DNA from: Onthophagus taurus
Taxonomy: Eukaryota > Arthropoda > Insecta > Coleoptera > Scarabaeidae
Direction: 5' to 3'
Assembly (NCBI RefSeq): GCF_036711975.1
Contig: NC_091971.1
Coordinates: forward strand, 8,811,501-8,875,500
Length of the DNA stretch: 64,000 nucleotides
The translations under genes and the position numbers were made by a program. Shown one piece after another: positions 12,685-24,248 of the stretch; the stretch's first letter is position 1, and the number at the start of each line of letters is the position of its first letter. The notes under the pieces are model-generated. The model was not told the origin of the DNA, ran no database searches, and saw only the letters and a list, made by a program, of their open reading frames with translations.

Positions 12685-13068
12685 TTTTCACATCTATATC
12701 ATTCGTTTCGTAATTCATTTTGCATTTGGTCCATACAAAAGATTATTCCCCCTTTATTCTTTTTTATATCTTTTAAAGGAGGAGGTAATTTAACCGGAGA
12801 AAAAGTTCCTATTATCTTCGAAGCTAATTTTAGAGAAAATCGTTAAATATCAAAAGGTCGTAAAGGGATTTAGATAATAATATTGTAATCCTAAAGAAGA
12901 TTTTAAAATAAGATTAAAATTTTAAGAATTTGAATTTTATTATTAATAGTTACAATAAATAAATTTTACAATTATTGAAATAATAAAAATTAAATTTTAT
13001 CATAAGATTAAGAAATACAATACAATGTTACGTGAATTTGATGAAACTTTAAAAGCGCATGTACAGAA

Positions 13069-13245
13069 ATGCTAACAATGCAGTCAGAAATTTCCCGATG
13101 CAGACGCGAGTTGTTGCGTTCTCGCAGTCCTTCAGCAACCGCTGAAGACTTCAGTCAACTGAAACGTTACCGACTTCATCTCTTTTTATCATCGAGAGGA
13201 AGATTATGGAAACATCGAACTTTTAATGATGTCACTAGTATAAGT
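13069..13245 (+). other. Possible upstream (5' UTR) exon
   Basis: This stretch is less AT-rich than its flanks and open from ATG at 13069. It ends in a good donor (ATAA|GTAAGT at 13245/13246). It lies on the strand of the PDF receptor, whose start codon exon begins right after an acceptor (TTTTAATTTCAG ending at 17006), so the receptor needs an upstream exon. If joined there, the local frame stops soon after and would be a uORF, not part of the receptor. The encoded residues (a run rich in Arg, Leu and Ser) match nothing I know. It could equally be chance. Confidence 0.25.
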
Positions 13246-13842
13246 AAGTATATTTTTAGTATATTTTTTATTTTAAATTTATTGTAGTATATTTTTAACT
13301 TAATTTATTTTAAAGATTTTCATTATAAATATTTTGCATAATTAACTCTGAAAGCTAAATAACTTTACATTCTCTCCATTTATTAAAAAGCTTCGCGGTT
13401 TTCATTTAAAAGGTATAAACCCACTTAATGCATTAAAAAATCCATTTTAAAATTTTATGTATGTTTACATTCTACATACATATCTAGCCGTAAGCGGAAT
13501 AAAAAGTTTTACTCGGATTTTAAAATTATGCGGATTGGCGGAGCCGCCGGATTATTGTGTTAAAGAAAAGTAATCGAGTTTTATTGCTTTTATGAATTTT
13601 TCTATTTATATGAAATTGTGGTAAACAAGTACATAGTGTCATTGTGTATTAATGTTTTGTGCGCTTTACTGGTCGGGTTTATTTTCACAATGTAACATAA
13701 ATAGATTTTCCAAGAAAGGAGACTTAAACTATTATCAATAGTAAACATAACGCTCTAATCGCCTCTCAACATGATATATTACACGTTTGGTTAATTGTAC
13801 ACTTTAGAATTAGGAGACGATAAATTTAATTTTATTATCATC

Positions 13843-14703
13843 ATATACAGGGTTTTTTGTTGAGAACCGCTGATACCGCTGTCAATTCAGTTGACTTGGT
13901 TACTTAGCAGCGGACATATCATTTAACAGTTAATAAACAATATCATTTAACGTCAAAATTAGACCTATTACAAATCAAAAAGTACTTATTGTTTATGGAG
14001 CTGCCGGAGAAAATGTTCCACGTGCAAGAGATCTGTATTTGAAACGATTTCCAAATCGACAGATGCCTTCAGTAAACATTATTCTTCGGTTAGTCCAGCG
14101 GGGAGAGAGACAACCTAAGAAAGGTTTTGGTGGCGGTAGACCAAACAGATATGCAGTGAATGTAGAAGTGAAGTTCTAGAAATTGTTGATGCAGATCTAA
14201 GTACTAGTACTCGTCAAATTTCTCACCAACTCGAAGTTTCCCAGAACTTTGTTTGGCGTACATTGAAAAGTAATGGTTTATACCCCAACCATTTGCAAAA
14301 GGTGCAAGAGCTGATTATCCTTTGCGATGGATATTTATAATAATTGTTTTAGAGATTTTGTAATTTTGCATTTAAAACATTGTTAGACATTTCATAAATT
14401 AACATTTATTATTTCTTTCAACAAATTACGAATTATCTAAAATAACAAAACAACTGAAATAATAAATTGTCTAGTTTTACAACTCCTTCAAAAATGAGGA
14501 TGGCGTTGACAAGTATTTTAATTGTTCTTAACTGAATATCAGCGGTTCTCAAAAATGGACATTAAATTATTTAAAAAATTAACATGCGATATCTATGTAA
14601 CTATTAGGTTTTTAACAAAACATTAATAAGAAAATCTTTTCAGTTTTACCTCTAGTATCTACCCTTTTAGTCTGCTCCGTATGTTATAAATCACCCTGTA
14701 TAT
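13843..14703 (+). mobile_element. Internally deleted Tc1/mariner-type DNA transposon with terminal inverted repeats
   Basis: Both ends carry ATATACAGGGT (13843-13853) and its complement ACCCTGTATAT (14693-14703). A second inverted pair, GAGAACCGCTGATA, is at 13862-13875 and 14537-14550. Between them, on the plus strand, is the N-terminal half of a transposase: GENVPRARDLYLKRFPNRQM, then PSVNIILRLVQRGE, GGGRPNRY and, after a frameshift, STSTRQISHQLEVSQNFVWR. These are the paired helix-turn-helix domains typical of insect Tc1/IS630-like transposases. The catalytic half is missing, so this is a non-autonomous deletion derivative. A TA target duplication is possible at the outer edges. Confidence 0.7.
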
Positions 14704-16109
14704 TACCTACGAGATTATTGGCTCTATTAAATATATTATCTCAAAAAGTAAAAGGATTTTTTAAGGAATTGTAGTTAATTTTCGTAAATAAATCATAGGA
14801 ATTTATAAAATTTACTTAAAATGATGTTTGTTTCATTATTTGAATACTTCCGTAACTTTTTAAGATTTTAAGTAACGCTTTCTGATAGTCACAAATTATA
14901 ACCAAATTCAATGTCATCAAAACCTGCACAATAATACCAAACACTACAAAATATCCACTTAAAAACTCGACACGAACGGAGGAAAAAGGGGAATATTATG
15001 CGATCAGGCGTCACGCCTTGCTGGTAAAATTTGAACATCTGCAACAAATCTAATATGTCATACCTCAGTTTGAATGTTATGTCCCTAAATGCTTGATGAT
15101 TAGTGATTAGGTATAATAGGCAATCATTTATCACTTTTTTCCTCAAATATTATCCATTATTCATCTAATAGCAAACAACTCAACAGCAAAACTAAACAAC
15201 TCAAGCCACTGCATCTTTCGTTACCAACACATTCATAAAAATCCACTTAGATCGTGGCTATAACAAATGTGCTTTCAGATTGAGGTTGATAACTCATGAT
15301 TACCTATGACTGAAAATACAAGCTAACACTCATTCAGAACATATTCTTGGTAATAAGATCACTTTGCCAATTCTACGTAGGTGTCCCAAAATTCTGTGGA
15401 GATAAAAATCGGTCTGGCTTAGGTGTTGATGGGTTTGGTTTGCGTGGTTTAGGTTGGGTTTGATTTGAGCATGTAAAAGTTGGATTTGGTTTAGATGTGG
15501 ATCAACCAATGGAACATCAAGGCTTGACTACGGTTTAATTGGGTTGGGTCAGATTTCGGTGTGACTGATTTGCACTGGGTTATCTGGTTTGGGTTGAGGC
15601 TAGTTCTGAGTGTGAATAGCTTAGGGTTAGTTTAGTTATGGATCACATGGATGATGATATTGAGAGGTATCAGAGTTGAGGTGTCGAAAAATTCCAGGAA
15701 TAATGCATAGAGATGTCAAGGACAGGTAGAGTACAGTCAAGTAGAGTTGAAATCATATAAATTATTTCTTTGAATTTTCTGCATATAAGTCATGCTATAA
15801 GTTATAATAAAAATATGGGCAAACTGCAAAAGTTGCCTCCCAGCTCATCGTCGCGTTTTTTTTTGACACTCAAGCCCAATTCATGTTCTGAATGATTTAT
15901 CCATACTCGACCCCGTCAGTTCATTAGGGTTTGGCATATAATGTGGGTGAATATTGTTGCATGCTGGATAGGTCAGAATAGTATCTAATCTCTATATTGC
16001 ATGATAGAGCACATTGATGATGTTTATCATCCTATGTGAGGAGTCAATAAGGAAGCAATAACCTTTTACACATTGCTGCATACGTCTTGTTAATAATATA
16101 TATAACTTG
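14704..16109. other. Intergenic; GT-rich degenerate repeat at 15410-15620
   Basis: No gene recognised. From 15410 to 15620 the plus strand is unusually rich in GGGTTTGGTTT, TTAGGTTGGG and related words, resembling a decayed telomere-like or simple repeat. Short runs of similar words recur at 35258, 38645, 50490 and 56850. Confidence 0.35.
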
Positions 16110-16560
16110 ATATTTTCATTAATTACAAACTTATTGATAAAATTCGGGATTGGACAAATACTCGAGCTGACCAAATAATTGGCAATAAAGAAAGGCTAAA
16201 ATGTTATTCAAATATGAGAAGATGGAATCCAATAACTTCTGACGAAATGAAAACGTTCCTGGGATTATACATTGTGATGTCGTTAATTTAAAAGTTATTG
16301 GAGTAAATCTGCAATTTATCATCATCCATTGTTTGGAAATAATATGGCGAGGAACCATTTTGAGAACATACTAAGATGTTTATGTTTCTATAAAGAAACA
16401 GATGATACTTCTCATAAAATGGACAAAATTTACCAAGTACTGAATCATATTTTACATAATATACAAAGTTTATATTATCCGGATGAAAATCTATCATTAG
16501 ACGAAGCACTACTTTTGTAGAGAGGACGGTTGACTTTATATTATGTAAACGTTACCCTAA
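16110..16560 (+). mobile_element. Second piggyBac-like transposase relic
   Basis: The frame at 16329-16518 reads FGNNMARNHFENILRCLCFY, then KMDKIYQVLNHIL, and ends YYPDENLSLDEALLL. This is the piggyBac signature FG..MSRNRF..ILR.L.F followed by ...NLS+DE around a catalytic Asp. Upstream at 16190-16265 another frame gives RRWNPITSDEMKTFLGLYIV, the earlier part of the same domain. A TAG at 16518 ends the readable part. It belongs to a different piggyBac lineage from the relic at 3.4-3.9 kb, judging from the residues. Confidence 0.7.
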
Positions 16561-17016
16561 AAATAACTCAACACTCAACAGAAAAAGTGGGTATCTTAAC
16601 TTTAATCGTAACCCTCAATCTTGTAAATTTTATGGCATAAACGTTCAATTAAACATTTCCGAGAAATATTAATCTATATTTACCGGAAATTACACTCATC
16701 AACCATAGCCTTGATATTAATTCGATTTTAGCGAAACTGAAATTTATTTTCAGTAATGTCGGTTTAATTTCTTTTAACACCATTTAATAATACAAATTTT
16801 TCGTTCCTGCCGACTACGATGCATCAACTCGTCCGAAGAACTCAATTTCTTTTAAATATGATTTGCTCATATTCCCCGTCAAGATTTTTAACTTCCGCTT
16901 AATGCAAAACAGTTAATGCAAACAATAATCTTTTCAAAACAAATTTTTTAGAGTAACTTGAAAATTAATAAAAATACAATTTTTAAAGTATTTATTTTAA
17001 TTTCAGATAATCCACA

Positions 17017-20000
17017 ATGGATATAAATTCGTGTTTGGATAATTATGAGAATTTCACCAACATCAACAATAATACACGTAAGTTGTGTTTAATGTGTTTT
17101 ACATCATTTTTTATTCGCAACATAAACTCGAATTTAATTCAAATAGTTAAGTGTAAACAAACAATTTACAATGTAGAGATTTTGAAGGTCTAAGAAAATT
17201 TATGAAATTAGGTGTAAGTAGTATTAAGCTAAGATAAGGTTTCGACAAGGTGATTCAATTAAGTGGTAATAACTTTAACTGATTCTATAATAATTATAAT
17301 GCAGAACAATTTAGGAAATATTCTCATAGGTACTTAAATAACTTTAATAATTAATATTAGAAAGAAATTAGAATATAATGTTTAAAAAAATCTGAGCAGG
17401 CTCTCTTATTTGTAACCATAGATGTTCTATTATTTTATGTCATTTTTTTGAAAATTAAAGAAGTCATTCCAAAGTATTGAAACTAATTTGTGAAGAAAAG
17501 TATTTCAAAATTTTTTGTGAATCCTCGTCAGAATGTCTGCTCCGAGTAGAAGAAGTAAACGAACAGCTCAACTTATTTTAGCCGCCATCACTGATATGGC
17601 AGAAAATAACGGATCTTCAATACAAGCTATATGTGATCACATCAGCGAGCAATACGCTGTTCCTGAACGAGACTTTAAAAAATATGTACAAACTGCTATA
17701 GAAAAAGGAGTTGCATTCGGAGCTATTAAAAAAACGAGGGGACGGAAATATTTGATTGGGGATGTCTTAGAAAAAATACGATCGGGTCGAAGAAGAAGCA
17801 GAACTAGGAGTCGAAAAAGAAGGAGAAGAAGAAGGTCAAGGAGAAGGAGAAGAAGAATTTAGTGAAAAAGATTAATTACTTGTGGCCGTTTTTTTAAAAT
17901 ATTTTTTGAAGTTCTTTAAATAAATTGTAAATTATCATGAGTAGAAAAAAAATTAAATAAATGATGTAACACTGTTATGTTTTTTTTTTTAGTATTTTGT
18001 AACGCAATATTTGATGGAATATTATGCTGGGCACCGACATTGGCTGGAACATCAGCAAATCAATCATGTCCTAGTCAAAAAGGGTTAGACTCAAGTCGTA
18101 AGCAAAAATAGTTATTTACGTTACAAATCCAGTAGGTGACTTGTAACAGTACGAGTTAGATATTACGCACAAGGCGACGAAGAATCTGAAATATTTAAAT
18201 CAGTACTGTTACAAAATCTACCGGATTTTATATAACATTTTATTTCATACTGCCGAGTCCGGTTAAACAGCAATTACGAATGCAACACTTACCAGCCTTG
18301 TGATGTTATAGCTCACTTACCGGATTTTTATTGATGAAGTAAACATCAATATACCGGACAGTATGAAATAAATACAAAAAAAAGCTTGAAATAGACACTT
18401 TCCATTTCAATTTTAGAATTGGCTTTTCGGACGTGTTTGATAAATGGGAAATGGGAATCAAATAATTTCACAAAGGACACCTCAAACGGTTACACGAACT
18501 ATGAAAATTGTGTACCACCTCATGGTCGAGATCTTTTTAAAATGTGTCGAGAGATGGATGAATGCATAGAGGTTAATTTAGTTAATTATGTTAATTAATA
18601 AAATTAAAACTTATTTATTTTAGATTATCGAAAAAACTAGAATAATTGAGTTTGTTGGATTATTTTTATCGGTTTTTTCACTGGTTATTTCACTGATTAT
18701 TTTCTACAGATACAGAGTGTTAAGGAATAATCGTACTACAATACATAAAAATTTATTTTTAGCCACAACTATACAAATGACTACGAGATTATGTTTCTAT
18801 ATTGATCATAGTTTTGGGATGAAAGGAATTAAGGAAACGGTAAGTTAATTTAATACCTACTTACTACTGAAGAAATTTGAACAAAAAAGTAAATTAAATG
18901 TTAGTTAACGCATCGTAATAGTATTTAATTAAGTTTAGTATTGTAAACATGACGGAACAATTTTATCTTTATAAAACCAAGAATTTAAAACTTTAATAAC
19001 TCTAGAGCCTTTCTGTACACTTTTTTCTCCATAACGGTGTGTAACACAATAACAAGCATATAACCCTTAAGGCTCTATTTGGATTTTATATTACACGTAA
19101 GTGGTTCATTAAAATTCTGTCATTTTTTGTATAGAATTAAATTCTCTATCTGACAATGAGTAGGTTTTTCCTTTCAAATCTTTTGGGGTTTTAAAAACGA
19201 ATAATATATGTTAAAAATAGTAATTAACTTTTTGAACTGTATAACATCGAGCGATATAACTAATGGTGTTCCATTTGGGAATAACTGAAGTGTTATTAAA
19301 CTTTAATATTATAATTAAACTTTAATATTAGTTTAATACAGTTATTACTATTTCATCAATATTGCCTCTATTTCGATAATAATTGATTGGGTTAGGTCGA
19401 AAAAAATGCTTCATTTGATAAATTGTTAACTATTTCCATCCATACATAGAAACCGATAATAAAAAATTGCTCAGTTGTTTATAAGCATCCACGAAGCTTG
19501 TGCAGTAATCAATGGATAAAGTTTGGCATTTATTTATTACTTGCAATAACTGATTATTATTAGTGGTGATATCTCCTAAATTAATTCTATCTTTTTCAGC
19601 AAGATTAAGAGTGTGGGCTACACAGAAATGGTTTTGTTTATTTAAAATTTCGCTAACTGCTTTTTTCATTGAATCTGCATTGTCTGACTATAGTCACTAT
19701 TTTAGAACTCATCTGCCACTCGTTCAATATTTCTTGAATAACATTTGCTATATTTTCAGATGTATGATTATCTTGTTTTGCAGTTCATAATCGGTATTTA
19801 AGATTTTGGTGTATTTGCAGAAACCTTTATTTTCAACAATTTGTAAAGGTTTGTAATCCTGCACTATCATTTGAATCAACGCATCATCTCCATTTTTCTC
19901 TCGCAATCACATACACTAAAACACAAGTTACTTTTAAAAATCTCAATACTTAATTGCGTTCGATTCCCATGTATTTCTGTATGCTGACTTGTAACTTGAA

Positions 20001-23000
20001 TAAAATCCGGTTCGATCGACTCATCCATAGGCACCGTTCCACTGGTGGTCACGCAAAGCGTAAACCCAACTCGAGACTCGAACAGTCTAACTCGAATTGA
20101 CTTGAAATAACTTCAACTCGAGTTAACCTGATTTGATAAATCGAGTTGACCCATCTGTAGTTTCAACATAATGAATGTCCGGCATATTAATCTAGAATTG
20201 TCTACAATTATTTAAGTTAATTATTTTGAAAAATATTAAAGTCTGATTCAACATTAATCCTACAATGCAAGAGGATATCACACAAAGGGTTAGAAAGGTT
20301 GTAGCTGATCTCCCAAGGACAGAAGTCGAAGCTTGGATTTATAGTACACTGGATTAACCGCCCCTGGTTATAAAAAGATATTATATTTCAATATTAGATG
20401 TAAAAAATATTCCGTATTATGTAGATATGTATTATGTTCATTAAGGAATTTTATTCATTGAGAAGAATAATAATAAGTCACATTCTCAACCAAGCTGCCA
20501 CATAATTTGATACATTAAAAAAATTATTCTGATTCGTCACACCTCCTTATTTGGTTCTTTGTCTTCATGAACACTTGTTAAACTGGGTAGTGTTTTGATG
20601 GAAGAATAAGACGGATAGTTTCTGTGGAAAATGGTATCGTTGATTTTATTGATACTGAACGTATACTTGTCAAAAGAGAGTCAAAACTCAACAGCAATAT
20701 GTATATAATATTTCTATTGTGTTCAAAAGTGTTTATTTCTGGTATCAGTTGACAGCTGCCCAATTGGTAACAGGGCAGGTGAAATATCACTAAAATTTTA
20801 TACGTTTAAGGTTTTGGTAAAATTTTCTAACCGAATTTCCAACATTAGCATTTCCAAATTCAGCTTTTAGAACATCTAAAAGATACATCAACTATCTGAA
20901 TGTAGATTTTATCCTTGATCACATGCTTTGTTTCATAAATTAACCTGATACAATATCGAGGAGAGGATGGATTTTGACACAACTTTTTGCCTTCTATACT
21001 TCTTAATCTAAGTGGAATAAAGGAGCTTTGAAAAACTTCTGTTTGAATTGATTTGTTGCGATCTATCACAATCCCATTTATGAATCCGTTCTAAAGTGTG
21101 GTCCAGAATCCAGTTTCACATAAGTTCAGATACACTAATTTTTAGATAATGCAATTTTTGAACATCTTATAAATCATTATTGGATTCAACCATTAAGGGG
21201 AGATTATCGGAAATCACTCCGGTTGTTGTAATTACCAGAAAATTTAAGTAAGTCGTACTTGAGTAAATTGGAATTACGAATACTTGATTAAAAATTAAGA
21301 CATCGAAGAATTTGCCCAGTTTAGTGAAATCATTTAAAATTGGAATTAAAATATTGATTTCTTTGATAAATAGGTTTATTTTTTAACGAATGCTGCAACT
21401 TAAATTTATTCCAATTAAAACTCAAGCTAATTAATTCACGTGTGGCGCACATTCTGGATAACGACCTAAAATTAAGCCGTACAAACATGTTAATTTTGAT
21501 TGTTAATATTAAATTTAAAGGATCCGGCCCAAATATTTACCAAGATTAATATTTCAATTCAGATTAATTAAATTTTAACGTAATCCTTACTTGAAGAGTA
21601 TTTTATGATCGATATTAAGTTAGAAAAAAAGAAATTTTGATTCATCGCAAATATTTCTCGCTAAAAAATATCCTCGTACCAATAACCTTTACCTTTAGAT
21701 AACTCTTAATACAATTTTAATTACTTCACTCGATGAAAAGATAAAGTTTCAGTTCACCCTTAATACAAAATCTTTACGTGGAGATATACAGATATTAAAT
21801 TTCAATTTCCAATTTCATTTTCCTAATGACATTTCAATCAAAAAATAAAATAATTTTATTTTTATAGGAATATCTTTGCGAGGCGTGCATAATTTTATTG
21901 GAATACACCAAAACAGCAATGTTTATGTGGATGTTTATAGAAGGTCTTTATCTGCATAACGTTATAACAGTAGCGGTGTTTCAAGAGCACTTTTACATAA
22001 AACTCTACTTTTATTTGGGATGGGGTGTTCCATTATTCATTGTAACCATTTGGACTTTAGTTATGTTATTTTCTGTTGTTAATACTGGGTAAGTAAATTT
22101 TATACTGTTATTTTATACGACAAATTAAATTTGACAAAGTCAATTTGATTGAAACGAAATGTTTTCTCCCCAATTTATACCAGCCGTTTTACTATTACTA
22201 ATATCAAAACGGATAAATATCCCTTTGGGTTGCTTTCAAGTTATTTGCTATGGTTTGTGTTTAATCAATTTAATGGCTTTTTATATAGCAACACTTTTAT
22301 GGACCGTATTAATTGCGATTTTAATTTTTCCATTAGCAATTTTACGAAAATTATTATGTGTGTATCATTTTTGAAATAATAATAAATTTTAAATCCAATT
22401 TCTTTTTCGTTTTTTTTTTATAAAAGATTTTTGTCTTACAGATGTTGGTTCCTTTACAACTTTATGCCCCATTATTGGATACTCGAAGGTCCGCGATACA
22501 CGGTGATCATCGTAAGTAGCTTTTCAGAGGGTTTTTCAAGTTTATAATACGAACTTTGAACCGATTCCAGCTCAATATGATTTTCCTATTGAATATTATC
22601 CGCGTTCTAGTGGTGAAGTTGAGGAAAAGCAAAACTAGCGAAATCGTACAAGTTCGGTAAGATCATGAGATTCAAATATCCGTTAAACTTTTTCAATTAC
22701 ATTTATCGTTTATGGTTTTAGAAAAGCGGTTAGAGCTGCTATTTTTCTTTTACCTTTAATGGGGATTGCGAACATTCTATTTATAGTCGATTACAAACTC
22801 TTTAAAAAAGCTTGGAAATTCGCGTTGTGGTGCTACACAACATATTTTATTACAACGTTTCAAGGGTTTTTTGTTGCTGTGCTTTATTGCTTTTTAAACG
22901 AAGAAGTAAGTTTTAAGTTTTGCTTTGTTCTTAATAAAATTATTTCATTTTTTTAGGTAAGAACAGCAGTTAGTCACAGCTTTTCAATTTATATGATGTT

Positions 23001-23079
23001 AAGGAAGGACAAAAAATATGCCAATCGAGGATCAGTTGTGGATACGAATTTAACTGCATTAGGATATTCAGATCAGTAG
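17017..23079 (+). CDS. Pdfr: PDF (pigment-dispersing factor) receptor, class B GPCR, nine coding exons
   Basis: Exons: 17017-17077, 17993-18097, 18417-18571, 18624-18839, 21868-22088, 22442-22511, 22571-22656, 22722-22905, 22957-23079. All have GT/AG borders and matching phases, giving 406 aa with no break. Residues 20-105 form the Cys-rich hormone-binding domain (IFDGILCWAPTLAG, then SCP and FRTC). Seven membrane segments follow. TM1-2 include NNRTTIHKNLF; TM3 is EYTKTAMFMWMFIEGLYLHN, nearly identical as I recall to Drosophila PDFR; then PHYWILEGPR, KAVRAAIFLLPLMGI and FQGFFVAVLYCFLNEEV. In flies the receptor couples PDF to cAMP in clock neurons. No signal peptide is visible at MDINSCLDN, and the tail after TM7 is only about 40 residues, far shorter than in Drosophila. 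Introns 1 and 4 hold another gene and a hAT relic. A polyadenylation signal AATAAA is at 23130-23135. Confidence 0.88.
17533..17862 (+). CDS. Intronless linker-histone (H15) protein with arginine-rich, protamine-like tail, nested in Pdfr intron 1
   Basis: A 109-residue frame on the same strand as the host gene. Residues 10-82 look like the winged-helix H15 domain of histone H1: TAQLILAAITDMAENNGSSI, DFKKYVQTAIEKGVAFGAI, then KKTRGRKYLIG. Residues 84-109 are a basic tail with 18 Arg and one Lys in 26 residues, arranged as RS/SR steps and two runs of six Arg. Somatic H1 tails are long and Lys/Ala/Pro-rich, so this resembles sperm protamine-like proteins derived from H1. AATAAA signals at 17919-17924 and 17957-17962 end it before the acceptor of exon 2. 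A DNA-compacting role in spermatids is inferred. It could be a retrogene. Confidence 0.78.
   Translation: MSAPSRRSKRTAQLILAAITDMAENNGSSIQAICDHISEQYAVPERDFKKYVQTAIEKGVAFGAIKKTRGRKYLIGDVLEKIRSGRRRSRTRSRKRRRRRRSRRRRRRI
18125..18228. repeat. Inverted repeat, MITE-like
   Basis: The arms at 18125-18152 (AAATCC...GTAACAGTAC) and 18203-18228 (GTACTGTTAC...CCGGATTT) are complementary apart from a few mismatches, with about 50 bases between. It lies in Pdfr intron 2. Confidence 0.5.
18239..18372. mobile_element. Short MITE-like element, 134 bp
   Basis: Fourteen-base perfect ends TTTATTTCATACTG (18239-18252) and CAGTATGAAATAAA (18359-18372), each followed inward by TCCGGT/ACCGGA. No coding potential. 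It sits ten bases from the previous inverted repeat and shares the CCGGATTT word, so the two may be parts of one nested element. No clear target duplication. Confidence 0.5.
19430..20000 (-). mobile_element. hAT-family transposase relic in Pdfr intron 4
   Basis: Reading down the minus strand: MIVQDYKPLQIVENKGFCKY (about 19810-19870), then ENIANVIQEILNEWQMSSKI in a shifted frame, then SDNADSMKKAVSEIL and HFCVAHTLNLAEKD (19580-19680), then NKCQTLSIDY. This order, with the DNA.(S/N)MKKA and C.AHTLNL motifs, is diagnostic of hAT transposases of the BED zinc-finger type. Frameshifts break it. Flanking sequence at 20060-20160 is rich in ACTCGAG words. The insertion lies antisense inside the 3.0 kb intron and does not disturb receptor exons. 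Confidence 0.75.
20001..21867. other. Rest of Pdfr intron 4, nothing recognised
   Basis: AT-rich intronic sequence up to the acceptor TTTATAG at 21861-21867. Short minus-strand frames at 20578-20790 and 20860-21069 have no recognisable domain. Confidence 0.4.
22159..22374 (+). CDS. Doubtful 71-residue hydrophobic open frame in Pdfr intron 5
   Basis: The frame encodes two likely membrane segments: FIPAVLLLLIS near the start and a long run around FYIATLLWTVLIAILIFPL. Charged residues are few (KR, then RK near the end), and AATAAA follows right after the stop. The intron has a complete Pdfr donor and acceptor on either side, so this would be a nested gene. I do not recognise the sequence. A chance open frame in T-rich intron DNA, which gives hydrophobic residues by composition, is the main alternative; a second frame is also open over the same bases. 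Confidence 0.2.
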   Translation: MFSPQFIPAVLLLLISKRINIPLGCFQVICYGLCLINLMAFYIATLLWTVLIAILIFPLAILRKLLCVYHF

Positions 23080-24248
23080 AGTAATATCAATAAAAACGTA
23101 GTAAAAATATACGTAGTCAATTAAAAGATAATAAAATGTAGAAATTAATGAAGCTTCGTTAATTTAAAATTGTGCACATTTCAAACTATTGAAATATAAT
23201 AAGAAAAGTAATATATTTACAAAAAATGTATTTAATGGCATTTACTTATTTATTGCGGACTGTGATTTTAAGATTATGTTGCAAGTTATAATAATAAAGA
23301 CATTCCCCAAAAAAATTGTTCCACAGCATATATTTTTTGTGTTGTTACTTGCCCCCGCAATAACATTTCCTAAAACTGTGAAGATCCTTTAAAAATTTCT
23401 GGATATTGGAAAATCCTTAGCAATACCTGGTTATTTTTGAAAATAGAATAACAGCACAACATTAAAAATCCGAAATCTTTAAGAATCTTTAAATGTTATA
23501 GAGACGATTAAGAAGAGACTTTATAGGAAATACTCTAAATAGCTTTTGAATATGACAAAAAGATTAATTTCAATTATTATCAATCAAAAAGCGGTAAACA
23601 TCAATGTTTGACCATAAAAAGAACGATTCAACAGTATAGGTGAACATCATCACAGATCTTAATAACACTTCTCCAAAAATAAACTTTAGTATTAGCTGAA
23701 AAAATGAGATATATAATGGCATCATCAAAAATGTAACCGAAAGTAGTCAAAATGTAGTTAAATATTTTGACAAGTAAGCAATTTTAAATAGATAATGAAG
23801 GATTACTTAGTTCAACTAGAAAGAGGAATTTCTCGCAAACCAGTTTTTCCGAGAAAATTGCAAGTCACATCAACAATTAATATTATATACAATTAAAGAA
23901 GCAGTTTAGGGATTTACGAGCTAATCCGATCGATTAGAACAACTATGATTTATTAAAGTTCATATATTATCAAAAGACAGAAACTTTAGATGACAAAACC
24001 TAGCAAGAAAACGAACCTTGAGAGTAGGCACTTTAATAATAGAATCTAGAAAAAAAGGACAGAGAGATGTAGAAGTTTAAAAAGTTTAAAAACGTTCTTT
24101 TCTAGTCGGGCATGAAAAAATCAAACAAAGTCTTTTATAACAAAAAAAAATTATGACATTTTTAGGAGTTAAATTAAAAATCTGATTTATTTTACTTATA
24201 TAATAAGACAAACCTCCCATCTTTTTCGATTTCATTAAAATTATTAAA
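23080..24248. other. Intergenic between Pdfr and the P450 (convergent 3' ends)
   Basis: Holds the 3' UTR of Pdfr (AATAAA at 23089 and 23130) and of the minus-strand P450. The rest is A-rich, with no recognised gene or repeat. Confidence 0.45.

Noticed and set aside
13069..13287. Reading the 72-codon frame as a real protein
   Set aside because: If spliced to the Pdfr exon it stops at once, and no family match; kept only as a possible 5' UTR exon.
15410..15620. Interstitial telomere array
   Set aside because: The GGTTTGG/TTAGGTTGGG words are irregular and not a clean TTAGG or TCAGG tandem array.
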